Shown in pieces: positions 23,396 to 32,075 of a stretch of DNA of 64,000 nt. Position numbers and translations under genes: made by a program. Each line of letters begins with the position of its first letter. Position 1 is the stretch's first letter. The notes below the pieces were generated by a model. It was not told the origin of the DNA. It made no database searches and saw only the letters and a program-made list of their open reading frames with translations. Origin of the DNA: Candidatus Binatia bacterium (lineage in GTDB: Bacteria > Desulfobacterota > Binatia > Bin18); contig OX638322.1 of assembly GCA_951812575.1 (NCBI GenBank), positions 4,220,501 through 4,284,500 on the forward strand, read 5' to 3'.

Positions 23396-24310
23396 TTACT
23401 CAACATGTTTCCAGGCGTGGTAAGAACTGCGCACCAGCGGACCGGATTCGACGTGACGAAAGCCGACACCCAGCGCCTCTTCCCGTAAGGCTTTGAACTC
23501 GTCCGGGTGGACGTAGCGTTCGACCGGGAGCTGATCCTTCGACGGTTGGAGATATTGCCCGAGCGTCAGGATATCGCACTCCACCGCTCGCAGGTCGCCG
23601 AAGACGGTCAGGAGTTCTGCATAGGTCTCGCCCAGACCGAGCATGATGCCGGTCTTAGTCTTCAGGTTCGAGCGAACCGTTTTGGCTTTCTCCAGGACAC
23701 GGAGGGAGCGCTCGTACTTCGCCCCTGGTCGCACCCGTTTATACAAACGCGGCACACTCTCGGTGTTGTGATTGAAAATATCGATCGGCGCTTCGGCAAC
23801 GGTGGCAACCGCATTTTCGTTGCCCTGAAAATCGGGGGTCAGCACTTCAATCGTACAGGCGGGGTTCAGGTGTTTGAGCACGTGCACGGTCTCGGCAAAA
23901 TGTTGGGCACCGCCGTCCGGCAGGTCATCTCGGTTGACCGAGGTGACAACAATATGTGAGAGCTGCATTTTGCGGGCTGCCTCAGCCACGCGGCGGGGCT
24001 CTCCGGGGTCGAGGGCCACCATGCGGCCGTGACTGACCGCACAGAACCGGCAGTTACGGGTACACACGTCACCCATAAGCATGAACGTGGCCGTGCCATG
24101 TCCCCAGCACTCACCGATATTGGGACACTGGGCTTCCTGGCACACCGTGTTGAGCTTGAACGTCGAGACAATGGCCTTGGTCTGCGTATAGCCCGGACCG
24201 GCGGGCATACGGACCTTAATCCAGTCCGGGTGGCGACGCTTTACCGGACGGTGGCCGGACGTTCCGTTGGAGGAGGATTGAGAACGGGTGTCGGCACGCT
24301 GGTGTTCCAT
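23396..24310 (-). CDS. lipA: Lipoyl synthase (radical SAM)
   Basis: Inserts two sulfurs into octanoyl-protein to make lipoyl groups. The 304-residue protein has both iron-sulfur motifs: auxiliary cluster C57-x4-C62-x5-C68 (CQEAQCPNIGEC) and radical-SAM C83-x3-C87-x2-C90 (CTRNCRFC). The C-terminal RSSY serine ligand is also present (GPLVRSSYHAWKH). ATG 24310 has AGGAG 5 bases upstream, so the start inside lipB (70-base overlap) is credible and implies coupling with lipB. Confidence 0.96.
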   Translation of the reverse strand: MEHQRADTRSQSSSNGTSGHRPVKRRHPDWIKVRMPAGPGYTQTKAIVSTFKLNTVCQEAQCPNIGECWGHGTATFMLMGDVCTRNCRFCAVSHGRMVALDPGEPRRVAEAARKMQLSHIVVTSVNRDDLPDGGAQHFAETVHVLKHLNPACTIEVLTPDFQGNENAVATVAEAPIDIFNHNTESVPRLYKRVRPGAKYERSLRVLEKAKTVRSNLKTKTGIMLGLGETYAELLTVFGDLRAVECDILTLGQYLQPSKDQLPVERYVHPDEFKALREEALGVGFRHVESGPLVRSSYHAWKHVE

Positions 24311-24933
24311 ACGATCTCCTGATGACCAAATGTCCGCGCAAAGCTGCGGACAATGCTTGCTTGCACTCTATCGAGCGGGGGTTCTTCCCGCAATAATTCC
24401 TGCATGGACGTCATGCGCACGCCGGGCAGGCCGCAGGGGACAATGGCAGAGAAATACGACAGGTCAGGATTGACGTTCAGGGCAAAGCCGTGCAACGTCA
24501 CCCAGCGTCGGACGCCAATGCCGATTGAAGCGATTTTGTCAGTCCCTACCCATACGCCAGTCAGGCCGTCTCTCCGCGTGGCGGCAATGTCCCATGCGGC
24601 AAGCGTGGCTATGAGAACGTCCTCGATCAGACGCAGATAGCGGTGGACATCTTTGCCGTGTCGTCTCAGGTCCAGAATAGGATAACCAACCAACTGGCCG
24701 GGTCCGTGAAACGTCACCTCCCCGCCGCGCCCGACGCGATGGACCGGCACCTGACCGGGGTCAAGCAGGTATCGCTCGTCGCCTCCCCGGCCCAAGGTGA
24801 ACACGGCTGGGTGTTCGAGCAGGACGAGCGCGTCCGGGATCTCAGCCACGGCCCGTTGTTCGACCAGCGTCTGCTGCCAGGCCAAGGCGGCAGCGTAGTC
24901 CACCAAGCCGGGGGTGATACACGCGAGTTTCAT
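24241..24933 (-). CDS. lipB: Octanoyl transferase LipB
   Basis: Moves octanoate from acyl carrier protein to lipoyl domains, the step before LipA. From ATG 24933 (AAAGGG upstream; an in-frame GTG at 24951 is less likely) the protein has the family motifs LLEHPAVFTLGRGG, RGGEVTFHGPGQLVGYPI, the catalytic Lys in DKIASIGIGVRRWVTLHGFALN and the catalytic Cys in IVPCGLPGVRMTSM. The C-terminal 30 residues are Pro/Thr-rich and overlap lipA. Next upstream is lpdA, 26 bases away. Confidence 0.95.
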   Translation of the reverse strand: MKLACITPGLVDYAAALAWQQTLVEQRAVAEIPDALVLLEHPAVFTLGRGGDERYLLDPGQVPVHRVGRGGEVTFHGPGQLVGYPILDLRRHGKDVHRYLRLIEDVLIATLAAWDIAATRRDGLTGVWVGTDKIASIGIGVRRWVTLHGFALNVNPDLSYFSAIVPCGLPGVRMTSMQELLREEPPLDRVQASIVRSFARTFGHQEIVWNTSVPTPVLNPPPTERPATVR

Positions 24934-24959
24934 TCGACCCTTTCGGACCACCGCCTACC

Positions 24960-26345
24960 CTAAAAATTGATGCCCCGCCCCTCGGCGTCCAGTGCGGCTT
25001 CCATAATCGCTTCAGACAACGTCGGATGGGCATGGACGGTCTCGCTCAACTCGGCAGTGGTCGCTTCCAGCGTTCGGGCGAGACCGACCTCGGCAATGAG
25101 ATCTGTCGCGCCGCGCCCGATGATGTGACAGCCCAGGATCTCACCATACTCTTTATCAACCACCAGCTTGACCAACCCTTCGTCATGGCCGGCAGCCAGC
25201 GCCTTGCCCAGGGCGCGGAACGGGAATCGCCCGACTTTGACTTCGTGGCCCTGCGCCTGGGCCTGCTCTTCGCTCAGGCCGAAGACCGCCACTTGCGGCT
25301 GACAATAAATACACGCCGGGATGCGGGACGCATCAATCCCTTTCTCCCGTTCACCGGTCATATATTCAACCGCGGCAATCCCTTCTTCCGAGGCGGCATG
25401 GGCCAGTAGCGGTGGCCCGTTCACATCACCGATCGCATAGACTGCGGTATTGGCGGTCTGCATTTGTTCGTTGATCTGCACATAGCCCCGCTCAATCCCG
25501 ACACCGGCCTCTTCCAGACCAAGATCAGCACTAATCGGCGCCCGACCGACAGCCACCAGGACCTTATTGGCCGTGCGTTCCTTGCGGGTACCGGCGCTAT
25601 CCAGGTTGACCTCGACCCGGCCCGGATATTTTTCCAGACTGTGAAACATGGTCTGGGTCAGGACCTCGATGCCCTTTTTCTTAAACGCGCGTTCCAACTC
25701 CTTGGCGATTTCGGCATCGATTCCGGGCAGGAGTTGCTTTTCCATTTCAACAACCGTCACCCGGCTGCCAAACGTGCTGTAGATATAGGCGAACTCCACC
25801 CCAATCGCACCGCCGCCAATGATGACGATGGATTCGGGGATGGCTTGCTCCGTTAGGGCCTCATAGCTGGTTAAGACCTGCTTACCATCGACCTCAAGGC
25901 CGGGCAGTGTCCGCTCACGGGAGCCAGTGGCAATCAGAATACGCTCGGCTTCGACCTGCTGCGTCTCCTGACCTTCGATCACCACGCGATTATTCCCCTC
26001 AAGCCTGCCCGTCCCCTTGAGGAGCGGTACCCGGTTCTTTTTGAGCAGATATTCCACCCCTTTGGCCAGTCGGCCGGCCACCTGACGCGAACGCTTGATG
26101 ACCTGGGGATAATCAAAGGACAGCCCACTGACCTTAATGCCATAGGGTTCCCCGTGTTTGAGGTCCTCATACATCTCGGCCGAGGTCAGAATGGCTTTGG
26201 ACGGAATACAGCCCCAGTTCAGGCACACCCCACCGGGCTGGTCTTTCTCCACTATTGCGACGTTCAGGCCAAGCTGGGCGGCCCGAATAGCTGCCACATA
26301 GCCCCCAGGCCCTGCTCCAATGACCACCAAATCGTAGCGTTCCAT
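24960..26345 (-). CDS. lpdA: Dihydrolipoyl dehydrogenase (E3)
   Basis: Flavoprotein that reoxidises dihydrolipoyl groups with NAD. The 461-residue sequence shows FAD-binding VIGAGPGGYVAAIRAAQLG, the redox disulfide GGVCLNWGCIPSK (C41, C46), the NAD-binding IIGGGAIGVEFAYIYSTFG, TVYAIGDV for the second FAD segment and the C-terminal active-site His in ETVHAHPTLSEA. ATG 26345 follows AAAGGAGCGCA. It sits between the E2 gene and lipB in one operon. Confidence 0.96.
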   Translation of the reverse strand: MERYDLVVIGAGPGGYVAAIRAAQLGLNVAIVEKDQPGGVCLNWGCIPSKAILTSAEMYEDLKHGEPYGIKVSGLSFDYPQVIKRSRQVAGRLAKGVEYLLKKNRVPLLKGTGRLEGNNRVVIEGQETQQVEAERILIATGSRERTLPGLEVDGKQVLTSYEALTEQAIPESIVIIGGGAIGVEFAYIYSTFGSRVTVVEMEKQLLPGIDAEIAKELERAFKKKGIEVLTQTMFHSLEKYPGRVEVNLDSAGTRKERTANKVLVAVGRAPISADLGLEEAGVGIERGYVQINEQMQTANTAVYAIGDVNGPPLLAHAASEEGIAAVEYMTGEREKGIDASRIPACIYCQPQVAVFGLSEEQAQAQGHEVKVGRFPFRALGKALAAGHDEGLVKLVVDKEYGEILGCHIIGRGATDLIAEVGLARTLEATTAELSETVHAHPTLSEAIMEAALDAEGRGINF

Positions 26346-26354
26346 TGCGCTCCT

Positions 26355-27620
26355 TTACACCATTAAGCCCACGGGATTTTCGAGTAAGTTCTTCAGTTCT
26401 TCGAGAAACTGGGCGCCAGTCGCCCCATCCAATACCCGGTGATCGCACGACAGCGTTACCATCATGGTCCGCGCAATGACCACCTGCCCGTCTCTGACCG
26501 CAGGACGCTCTTTAATGGCACTCGTCGCCAGAATCGCGGCCTGGGGCGGATTGATAACCGCGGTAAAGTGCTCCACAGGATACATGCCCAAATTGGAAAT
26601 GGTAAAGCTGCCTCCGGAGAGGTCCTGCGTTGTCGGCTTACCCGCCCGCGCCCGTTCTACCAGCGCATTGGCCTGAGCGGCGATGTCCAGCAGCGACAGG
26701 ACCTGACAGTCGTGCAGCACCGGCACAATCAAGCCATCATCCAGGGCAACCGCAATCCCGATATTGATCTCAGCCTTGAGTTCCCGCCCGTCACCGGTAA
26801 AGGACGCATTCAGCCGTGGATGGCGTCCCAGCGCAACCGCGACCGCCTTGACCAATAAATGAGTATAGGTCACCTCGGCGCTCACCCGGTCGCTCAGCTT
26901 CAGCGAAGTCCGCAGGCGAACGGCCTCGGACATATCAATCTCGGTGGTGACATAAAAATGCGGCGCCTCCCGCATACTGTCCGCCATACGCTTGGCAATC
27001 GTCGCCCGCATCCGGGAGAACGGTTCCACCTTGCCGGTTGGCGGGGAGACGGGCGGCGGGGGGCTCGATTCAACCGCCGGCAGGGTCGCGGCCTCAGCAC
27101 CTTCAAGGTCCTGCTTAATGATCCGTCCGCCCGGCCCGCTGCCCCGCACCCTGGCGAGTTCAATGCCGCGCTCTGCGGCGATCTTCCGCACAATGGGCGA
27201 GGCGAGAATCCGCTCGTCTTTTTTTCGGGCCGGCGGCTTCTTGGGCGCCGCTTCACGAATTTTCCGAACCTTCTTGGCTGCCGGCGGGCTCGCTTGGGCA
27301 TCCGCCCTCTTCTCGGCAGGTGGAGTCGATGCAGGGGAGCTTACCGTTCGAGTCGGTGGCGCTGGGGCAACCCCTACTTCAGCCTCCTCTCCCAACAGGG
27401 CAATCACCGCTCCAACCGGGACCGACTCGCCCTCCTGGGCTCGAATCTCGGTCAGAAAGCCGTCGTCCAGGGCTTCCATTTCCATGTCGGCCTTGTCGGT
27501 TTCCACCTCGGCAATAATATCGCCGACCTCAATCCGATCCCCAACCTTTTTAAGCCATTTGAGGATTTTTCCCTCCTCCATGGTGTCGCTCATGCGCGGC
27601 ATGATCACTTCAGTCGCCAT
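26355..27620 (-). CDS. 2-oxoacid dehydrogenase E2 (dihydrolipoyl acyltransferase)
   Basis: Core acyltransferase of a pyruvate, branched-chain or acetoin dehydrogenase complex. The 421-residue protein has one lipoyl domain (lipoylated K43 in EVETDKADMEMEA), an Ala/Pro/Lys-rich linker, a peripheral-subunit-binding domain (LASPIVRKIAAERGIELARV, then GSGPGGRIIKQDLE) and the catalytic domain with the His of LSCDHRVLDGATGA. A strong GGAGGAGCG precedes ATG 27620. No E1 genes lie nearby, so the complex substrate cannot be told from context; HMG-CoA lyase downstream would suit branched-chain breakdown. Confidence 0.93.
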   Translation of the reverse strand: MATEVIMPRMSDTMEEGKILKWLKKVGDRIEVGDIIAEVETDKADMEMEALDDGFLTEIRAQEGESVPVGAVIALLGEEAEVGVAPAPPTRTVSSPASTPPAEKRADAQASPPAAKKVRKIREAAPKKPPARKKDERILASPIVRKIAAERGIELARVRGSGPGGRIIKQDLEGAEAATLPAVESSPPPPVSPPTGKVEPFSRMRATIAKRMADSMREAPHFYVTTEIDMSEAVRLRTSLKLSDRVSAEVTYTHLLVKAVAVALGRHPRLNASFTGDGRELKAEINIGIAVALDDGLIVPVLHDCQVLSLLDIAAQANALVERARAGKPTTQDLSGGSFTISNLGMYPVEHFTAVINPPQAAILATSAIKERPAVRDGQVVIARTMMVTLSCDHRVLDGATGAQFLEELKNLLENPVGLMV

Positions 27621-27687
27621 ACGCTCCTCCTGACCTTTCTCCTAGTATAGCCACCAAGAGGGGCTGGTTGAAAGTGAACCGGAGCCA

Positions 27688-28320
27688 CTAGAGCAACCGA
27701 AATGAACGTCGATGAGCCGGGCACGGTCCGTGGGCGCGCAGGGCCTCACGATGGGCGGACGTGCCGTACCCTCGATGGCGGGCAAATCCGTACTGGGGGT
27801 AGCGTTGGTCCAGTTCAAGCATGAGTCGGTCGCGATACGTTTTTGCAATAATCGATGCGGCGGCAATGGAGTAAATATCCCGATCCCCTTTTTTAAAAGT
27901 GGACTGGGGTATCGGATAGTCTGGCAGCAGACGGCCATCTATCAGTACGTGTTCGGGTCGAACCGGGAGGTGATCGAAGGCCAAACGCATGGCTTTTAAG
28001 CCCGCCTGATAGATATTGATCCGATCGATCTCCCCGACCTCAACCAGCCCAATGCCAATGCCGGTTGCGATCTGACGGATCTCCGGCTCAAGGCGTTCCC
28101 GAGCCTTGTGCGTCAAGGTTTTGGAATCGCGCACACCCGCCGGGAAAGACTCCGGCAGACGCTCGTCCGACAGTCTGGGCGGAAGAACCACTGCCGCTGC
28201 CACCACCGGACCGGCGAGGGGCCCCATGCCGACCTCGTCCACACCAGCAACAATGTGGAGCCCGGCCCGCCACAAGTTTTGCTCGACAATCAGTTTCGGA
28301 TAAATCAGGCGGGAAGCCAC
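27688..28320 (-). CDS. rnhB: Ribonuclease HII
   Basis: Cleaves RNA in RNA-DNA hybrids and at single ribonucleotides. The 210-residue protein has the first active-site pair D28-E29 (VAGVDEVGMGPLAGPVVAAAV), the central Asp in HVLIDGRLLPDYP, SIAAASIIAKTYRDRLM, and the late Tyr/Gly segment QYGFARHRGYGTSAHREAL. Odd: the usual GRG tripeptide after DE(A/V) is GMG, replacing an Arg involved in recognising the RNA-DNA junction. Confidence 0.93.
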   Translation of the reverse strand: MASRLIYPKLIVEQNLWRAGLHIVAGVDEVGMGPLAGPVVAAAVVLPPRLSDERLPESFPAGVRDSKTLTHKARERLEPEIRQIATGIGIGLVEVGEIDRINIYQAGLKAMRLAFDHLPVRPEHVLIDGRLLPDYPIPQSTFKKGDRDIYSIAAASIIAKTYRDRLMLELDQRYPQYGFARHRGYGTSAHREALRAHGPCPAHRRSFRLL

Positions 28321-28328
28321 AGAGTTTT

Positions 28329-28979
28329 CTATCGGGCGCCCGATTCTTCCGGGGCGGTTTGCTTGCGCGCAGAGACGGCAAACATGGGATCAGAGCCGCC
28401 AGGATTTGGGCTCCAGTCCTCAAAGACCGCAGCCTCGTAGCCGCCCGCCTGCTGGAAATAGGCGGTAATCAACTCGGCCCGACCCTTATCTCTCAACATC
28501 TGCCACAGACGGATGGCTTTGGTCGGAAACATGCGGTTGGAGTAGAGCACCAGAAAGGGACAGCCGGGCTTCAATATCCGATTCACTTCAGCAAAAACTT
28601 GAACCGGCTGGATCATGTATTGAATCGAGACGGTCACGACTACCCCATCAAAGGAGGCGTCAGCAAGAGGGAGCTGCGGATCGACGTTGAGGTTGTGGAC
28701 AATATAGTCATCCAGGTCCGGGTTATCCGCCATCTCCTCGGCGTTGAGCCCGAGTCCGATGCATTTTTGCTTCACAAATCCTTCGGGCAGATGCGTGCGC
28801 CAACTGCTCATGAGATCCAGGAGGACACCGCCCGGCGCAAACGTTTGGGCAATGCATTGGCCGGCGGCAGTAATCGCTCCCTCATCGATATGCACCAGTT
28901 TGCGCGGCAGCGTATAAAAGAGCGTATCGTCGTTTTCGTCGAGCCGCTCAAACATGTCCGGAGTCAAACGATGGTCCAT
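28329..28979 (-). CDS. SAM-dependent methyltransferase-like protein
   Basis: A 216-residue class I methyltransferase-like protein. The SAM motif I is unusual (GGVLLDLMSSWRTHLPE, without the GxGxG loop); the acidic tip after strand 2 is weak (GLGLNAEEMADNP); motif 4 is FDGVVVTVSIQYM, followed by EVNRILKPGCPFLVLYSNRMF as in Methyltransf_11 members. It could be a diverged methyltransferase. Substrate unknown. It starts just downstream of the alpha/beta-hydrolase gene and is followed 8 bases later by rnhB. Confidence 0.72.
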   Translation of the reverse strand: MDHRLTPDMFERLDENDDTLFYTLPRKLVHIDEGAITAAGQCIAQTFAPGGVLLDLMSSWRTHLPEGFVKQKCIGLGLNAEEMADNPDLDDYIVHNLNVDPQLPLADASFDGVVVTVSIQYMIQPVQVFAEVNRILKPGCPFLVLYSNRMFPTKAIRLWQMLRDKGRAELITAYFQQAGGYEAAVFEDWSPNPGGSDPMFAVSARKQTAPEESGAR

Positions 28980-29001
28980 GGCGTGTCTGCAGGGCGGAGC
29001 C

Positions 29002-29778
29002 TTACTGAAAAAACGAGGTTAAATGCGTCACGGTTTCTTCGGGTTTTTCAAACGGTGGTGCGTGGCCGCAGTCGGAGATCATGGCAAGCTGTGAACCTTC
29101 AATCCCCTCGTGATAGGCGTGCCCGTGGGCGAGCGGGATCAGTTGGTCGGACTCTCCCCAGACAATCAGGGTCGGGACGGTTACCCGGTACAGTCGGCTG
29201 CGCAGCTTGGGGTTGCATAAATAGGGATTCCAGCCCACCCGGGCCGTGGCTTCGCGGGCGCGCAGGGCGTTTTCCAGGACCTCTAGGGGTGGATCATCTG
29301 GGATAAAGCTCCTGGCGAGTTCCGAATCCGGCGCATGGAAGACTAAACGGCGTGTTTCCTGTGGGTCTGCCGCAAAGATATCGGCCATAGGCGAGCCGGG
29401 CACGCGGAGCCCGGCCGGGTTGATCAGGGCCAGTTTCTTCAGGCGATTGCTATAGCGCGTTGCGAGTTCAGCGGCCAGCCAGCCCCCAAGCGAGAGACCG
29501 GCCACATAGGGCCGGTCGAGTCCAATTTGATCCATCAAATCCGTATAATGAAAAACCAGGTCTTCTATAGTGTCTATCTGCTCCAAGCCCTCAGAGCGGC
29601 TAAAGCCTGGATGGCCGGGTATATACACGGTGTAATGTTGCGCGAGTTGCTCGAAAAAAGGCAGCCAGGCCACCTCGCCGCCCGCACTATGGAGATACAG
29701 CAGCGGGTCTCCAGTCCCCCCGCTGAGCATTTGGGTATGCTTGCCACGGATATCAAGAAACTCTTCCCGGAAGGCCAT
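29002..29778 (-). CDS. Alpha/beta-hydrolase
   Basis: From ATG 29778 (AAGGAGAG 4 bases before; the frame extends to 29802) a 258-residue hydrolase. Catalytic triad: nucleophile Ser in VAGLSLGGWLAAE, Asp in LIVWGESDQLIP, His in ISDCGHAPPFEKPEE. The oxyanion region is LLYLHSAGGEVAWLP. It resembles meta-cleavage-product-hydrolase/haloperoxidase-like members; the substrate is not known. Neighbours on the same strand are the methyltransferase-like and lipid-kinase genes. Confidence 0.85.
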   Translation of the reverse strand: MAFREEFLDIRGKHTQMLSGGTGDPLLYLHSAGGEVAWLPFFEQLAQHYTVYIPGHPGFSRSEGLEQIDTIEDLVFHYTDLMDQIGLDRPYVAGLSLGGWLAAELATRYSNRLKKLALINPAGLRVPGSPMADIFAADPQETRRLVFHAPDSELARSFIPDDPPLEVLENALRAREATARVGWNPYLCNPKLRSRLYRVTVPTLIVWGESDQLIPLAHGHAYHEGIEGSQLAMISDCGHAPPFEKPEETVTHLTSFFQ

Positions 29779-29850
29779 GATCTCTCCTTTTTCCAGCAAC
29801 AATCCTTGCGGTAGCTCCGCTCCTCGTGTACCACACCCCCGGCAGTTTGC

Positions 29851-30756
29851 CTAGCGATTGTGAGCCGGGCGGATGATCGATAAGGCCCGAGGAATCGCCC
29901 GCAACGTGACTGGCAGAGGGCCCAGGCGCTCGCCGTCGGCGTAGACATCGCCCGGGGTTTCCGAACGGATAACCATTTCTCTTCCGCGCAGACTCTCTAT
30001 TCCAGTCAAGTGTATGTGACTGCCGTTAAAGACGCGCGGGAAAGCCCGTAACAGGAGTTCCCACTTGCCCATCCCATGCGCCACACAGGCATCCAGAATG
30101 CCATCATCAACCCGAGCGCCGGGCACAAGTTGCATGCCCCGCCCCGAACTCCACGCGTTGCCGACCGCAATCAGCCAGCTATAGCAGCGCTGCTCATGAC
30201 CGTCGCAGCGAATCGTGAAGGTCTGTGGCGCGGAAAGAAAGACCGAGAGAACGGTCAATGCCGAGTACACCGCGTTAAAGCGAAAGCGACCCAGCAGGTT
30301 TGACCGACGGTTAATCTCTGCCGCGAGGCCGACCAGGGCAACCGACAAGAAATAGCGCTCATGCGCCTGCCCAACGTCTATACGGGGGACGGGCTGGGCA
30401 GCGTGTGCGCCATATTGAGCGATGAGCTCACACGCCTCGGTCAGGCGCAGCGGGATACCCAGGCCGCGCGCAATATCGTTTCCGCGCCCGGCCGGAATAA
30501 TGCCCAGCATCGCCGGCGTCCCGACCAGACTGTTGGCGACCGCATGGACCAAGCCGTCGCCGCCCAGGCCAACCACCAGGGTGCAGCCATCCCGAACTGC
30601 CTGAGCGGCCAGGGCAGCGGGGTCGGCTGGCGAGTTGCTATACAGCACTTCGTGTTGGCAGCCACGCCGTTGCAGTTCCAGGCTGGCCTGGCGGGCAATC
30701 CTCGCTCCCCGTCCTCCCCCCGAGGTCGGGTTGACAATAAGGCGGGCCGTGGGCAT
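29851..30756 (-). CDS. Diacylglycerol-kinase-family lipid kinase (YegS/BmrU-like)
   Basis: The 301-residue protein has the N-terminal RLIVNPTSGGG phosphate-binding segment, the catalytic GLGGDGLVHAVANSL motif (GGDGT-like, with Leu for Thr), LGIIPAGRGNDIARGLGIP and a C-terminal lobe with DGILDACVAHG and ADGERLGPLPVTLRAIP. These kinases phosphorylate diacylglycerol, ceramide, sphingosine or related lipids. It starts 14 bases after the HMG-CoA reductase gene, suggesting cotranscription. Confidence 0.9.
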   Translation of the reverse strand: MPTARLIVNPTSGGGRGARIARQASLELQRRGCQHEVLYSNSPADPAALAAQAVRDGCTLVVGLGGDGLVHAVANSLVGTPAMLGIIPAGRGNDIARGLGIPLRLTEACELIAQYGAHAAQPVPRIDVGQAHERYFLSVALVGLAAEINRRSNLLGRFRFNAVYSALTVLSVFLSAPQTFTIRCDGHEQRCYSWLIAVGNAWSSGRGMQLVPGARVDDGILDACVAHGMGKWELLLRAFPRVFNGSHIHLTGIESLRGREMVIRSETPGDVYADGERLGPLPVTLRAIPRALSIIRPAHNR

Positions 30757-30770
30757 CCGGCTGCTCGTCT

Positions 30771-32075
30771 TTACTCGCTCGCTCGCAGTCCGCCGCGCTC
30801 AAGATGGGCTTGCAGGAAGTTCCGGCTCCCGTCCGCGGCCATGCTGGCCGAGGCTGAGAGTTCGAGGCACAGCGCGGTGGCCGCAATGATTTGGGCAAAG
30901 CGATACACCTTGCCCTCACCCCAACAGTTCAGCAGTTGCAGATACGAGCGCGCGTGCGGCAGGCTCGTTCCCCCGCCGAGCGTGCCCACTTCCAAGCCGG
31001 CAAACCGAATGGAAAGGTGCAGGCCGGCGCTGACCGGGCTGACCGTCACCTGCGCCATGCTGCTTGTGCCAACCATGCCCAGGTCTTGACCGGTGGCGGC
31101 AAAAATAGCCGCGATGGCTGAGGCTGGAGTAAACGCAAAAGACTGCATGCCACTCGCGTGCGCGCCGTGGAGTCCGGCATGTTCCAGAGCCAGAATATCA
31201 GCAGCCTCAATGCGCAGGACGCGCCGCAAGATTGCATCGGGCAGGGTGATTTCGGCATGGACAAGCTTGCCGTGCCCCGGAAACTGAAAAAAGGCATGAC
31301 TCGGTTTTTTATCGCCGCCCATGTTGGCTTCGAGAAAGACCCGCAGCGGCCTTATACCGGACTCGGCGGCAAAGCGTTCGCCGATATAGGCATGGTTGAG
31401 CGCATAGGCGTTGCGCGTCATCATGTTGGGGCCACAGGCATCACCGGTCGTGAAACGGTATAAGACGTGGCACATGGGTCCGACCACATGGGTCTGCACC
31501 TCATGCAGCAGCGCATGTCGGCTGAGCAAATGGTTTGGGAGCGAGGAGTGAGCTGAGTCTTTGAGCCAGGCAGCCATATCATCGACGTGCGCGGCGACCC
31601 AATCAGCCAGGGCAAGAGCCTCTTGCGTAGAAGAGAACACAAAGCACGAGTCTCGGGTAATCCGGTCGGCCAGCACATAGGTGCAGACGCCACCGGCCAG
31701 CGCCACCGCAGTCACGCCACGTTGAATCGATGCTGAGAGCCCGCCTTCAGTATGGGCCAGAGGCACGAAAACCTGATCTTCTTGTCGGCCGCGTTCGTGC
31801 AGTTGGCCTTGCCGGTCGAGTTCATACTGGCCCCAGTTCAGCCTCAGCGGCCCGACGACACCAACCGGCAGCGTCATCTCGCCGGTCAAACACTCCTGGA
31901 AGGGGACCAGCGCATCGAGTTGGCCATCTAACACATACTGGTGTTCAGCATCCCAGTGGGCCAGTGTCCGTAGGCGTTCCTGGCGTTCGGCAATCCATTG
32001 GGGCGTATTGCCCCGCGGCCAACGGGGGAAACGGGCGGCGGAGGCATTCTTGGCGGACGGGGTCGGCCGACTCAT
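30771..32075 (-). CDS. Hydroxymethylglutaryl-CoA reductase-like protein
   Basis: Likely reduces HMG-CoA to mevalonate (or the reverse). Of 434 residues, the catalytic set of HMGR is all there: E110 in LAHTEGGLSAS, Lys in EANMGGDKKPS (K256/K257), D331 in AATGQDLGMVG and the C-terminal His (H424 in LQAHLERGG). NADP-binding-type TGDACGPNMMT and GTLGGGTSLPHARSYL are also seen. The motifs are diverged from classic ones (for example TEGGLSAS for TEGCLVAS and NMGGDKKP for CSDKKP), so a distinct branch with a shifted substrate is possible. It overlaps the upstream di-iron-protein gene by 4 bases. Confidence 0.85.
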   Translation of the reverse strand: MSRPTPSAKNASAARFPRWPRGNTPQWIAERQERLRTLAHWDAEHQYVLDGQLDALVPFQECLTGEMTLPVGVVGPLRLNWGQYELDRQGQLHERGRQEDQVFVPLAHTEGGLSASIQRGVTAVALAGGVCTYVLADRITRDSCFVFSSTQEALALADWVAAHVDDMAAWLKDSAHSSLPNHLLSRHALLHEVQTHVVGPMCHVLYRFTTGDACGPNMMTRNAYALNHAYIGERFAAESGIRPLRVFLEANMGGDKKPSHAFFQFPGHGKLVHAEITLPDAILRRVLRIEAADILALEHAGLHGAHASGMQSFAFTPASAIAAIFAATGQDLGMVGTSSMAQVTVSPVSAGLHLSIRFAGLEVGTLGGGTSLPHARSYLQLLNCWGEGKVYRFAQIIAATALCLELSASASMAADGSRNFLQAHLERGGLRASE

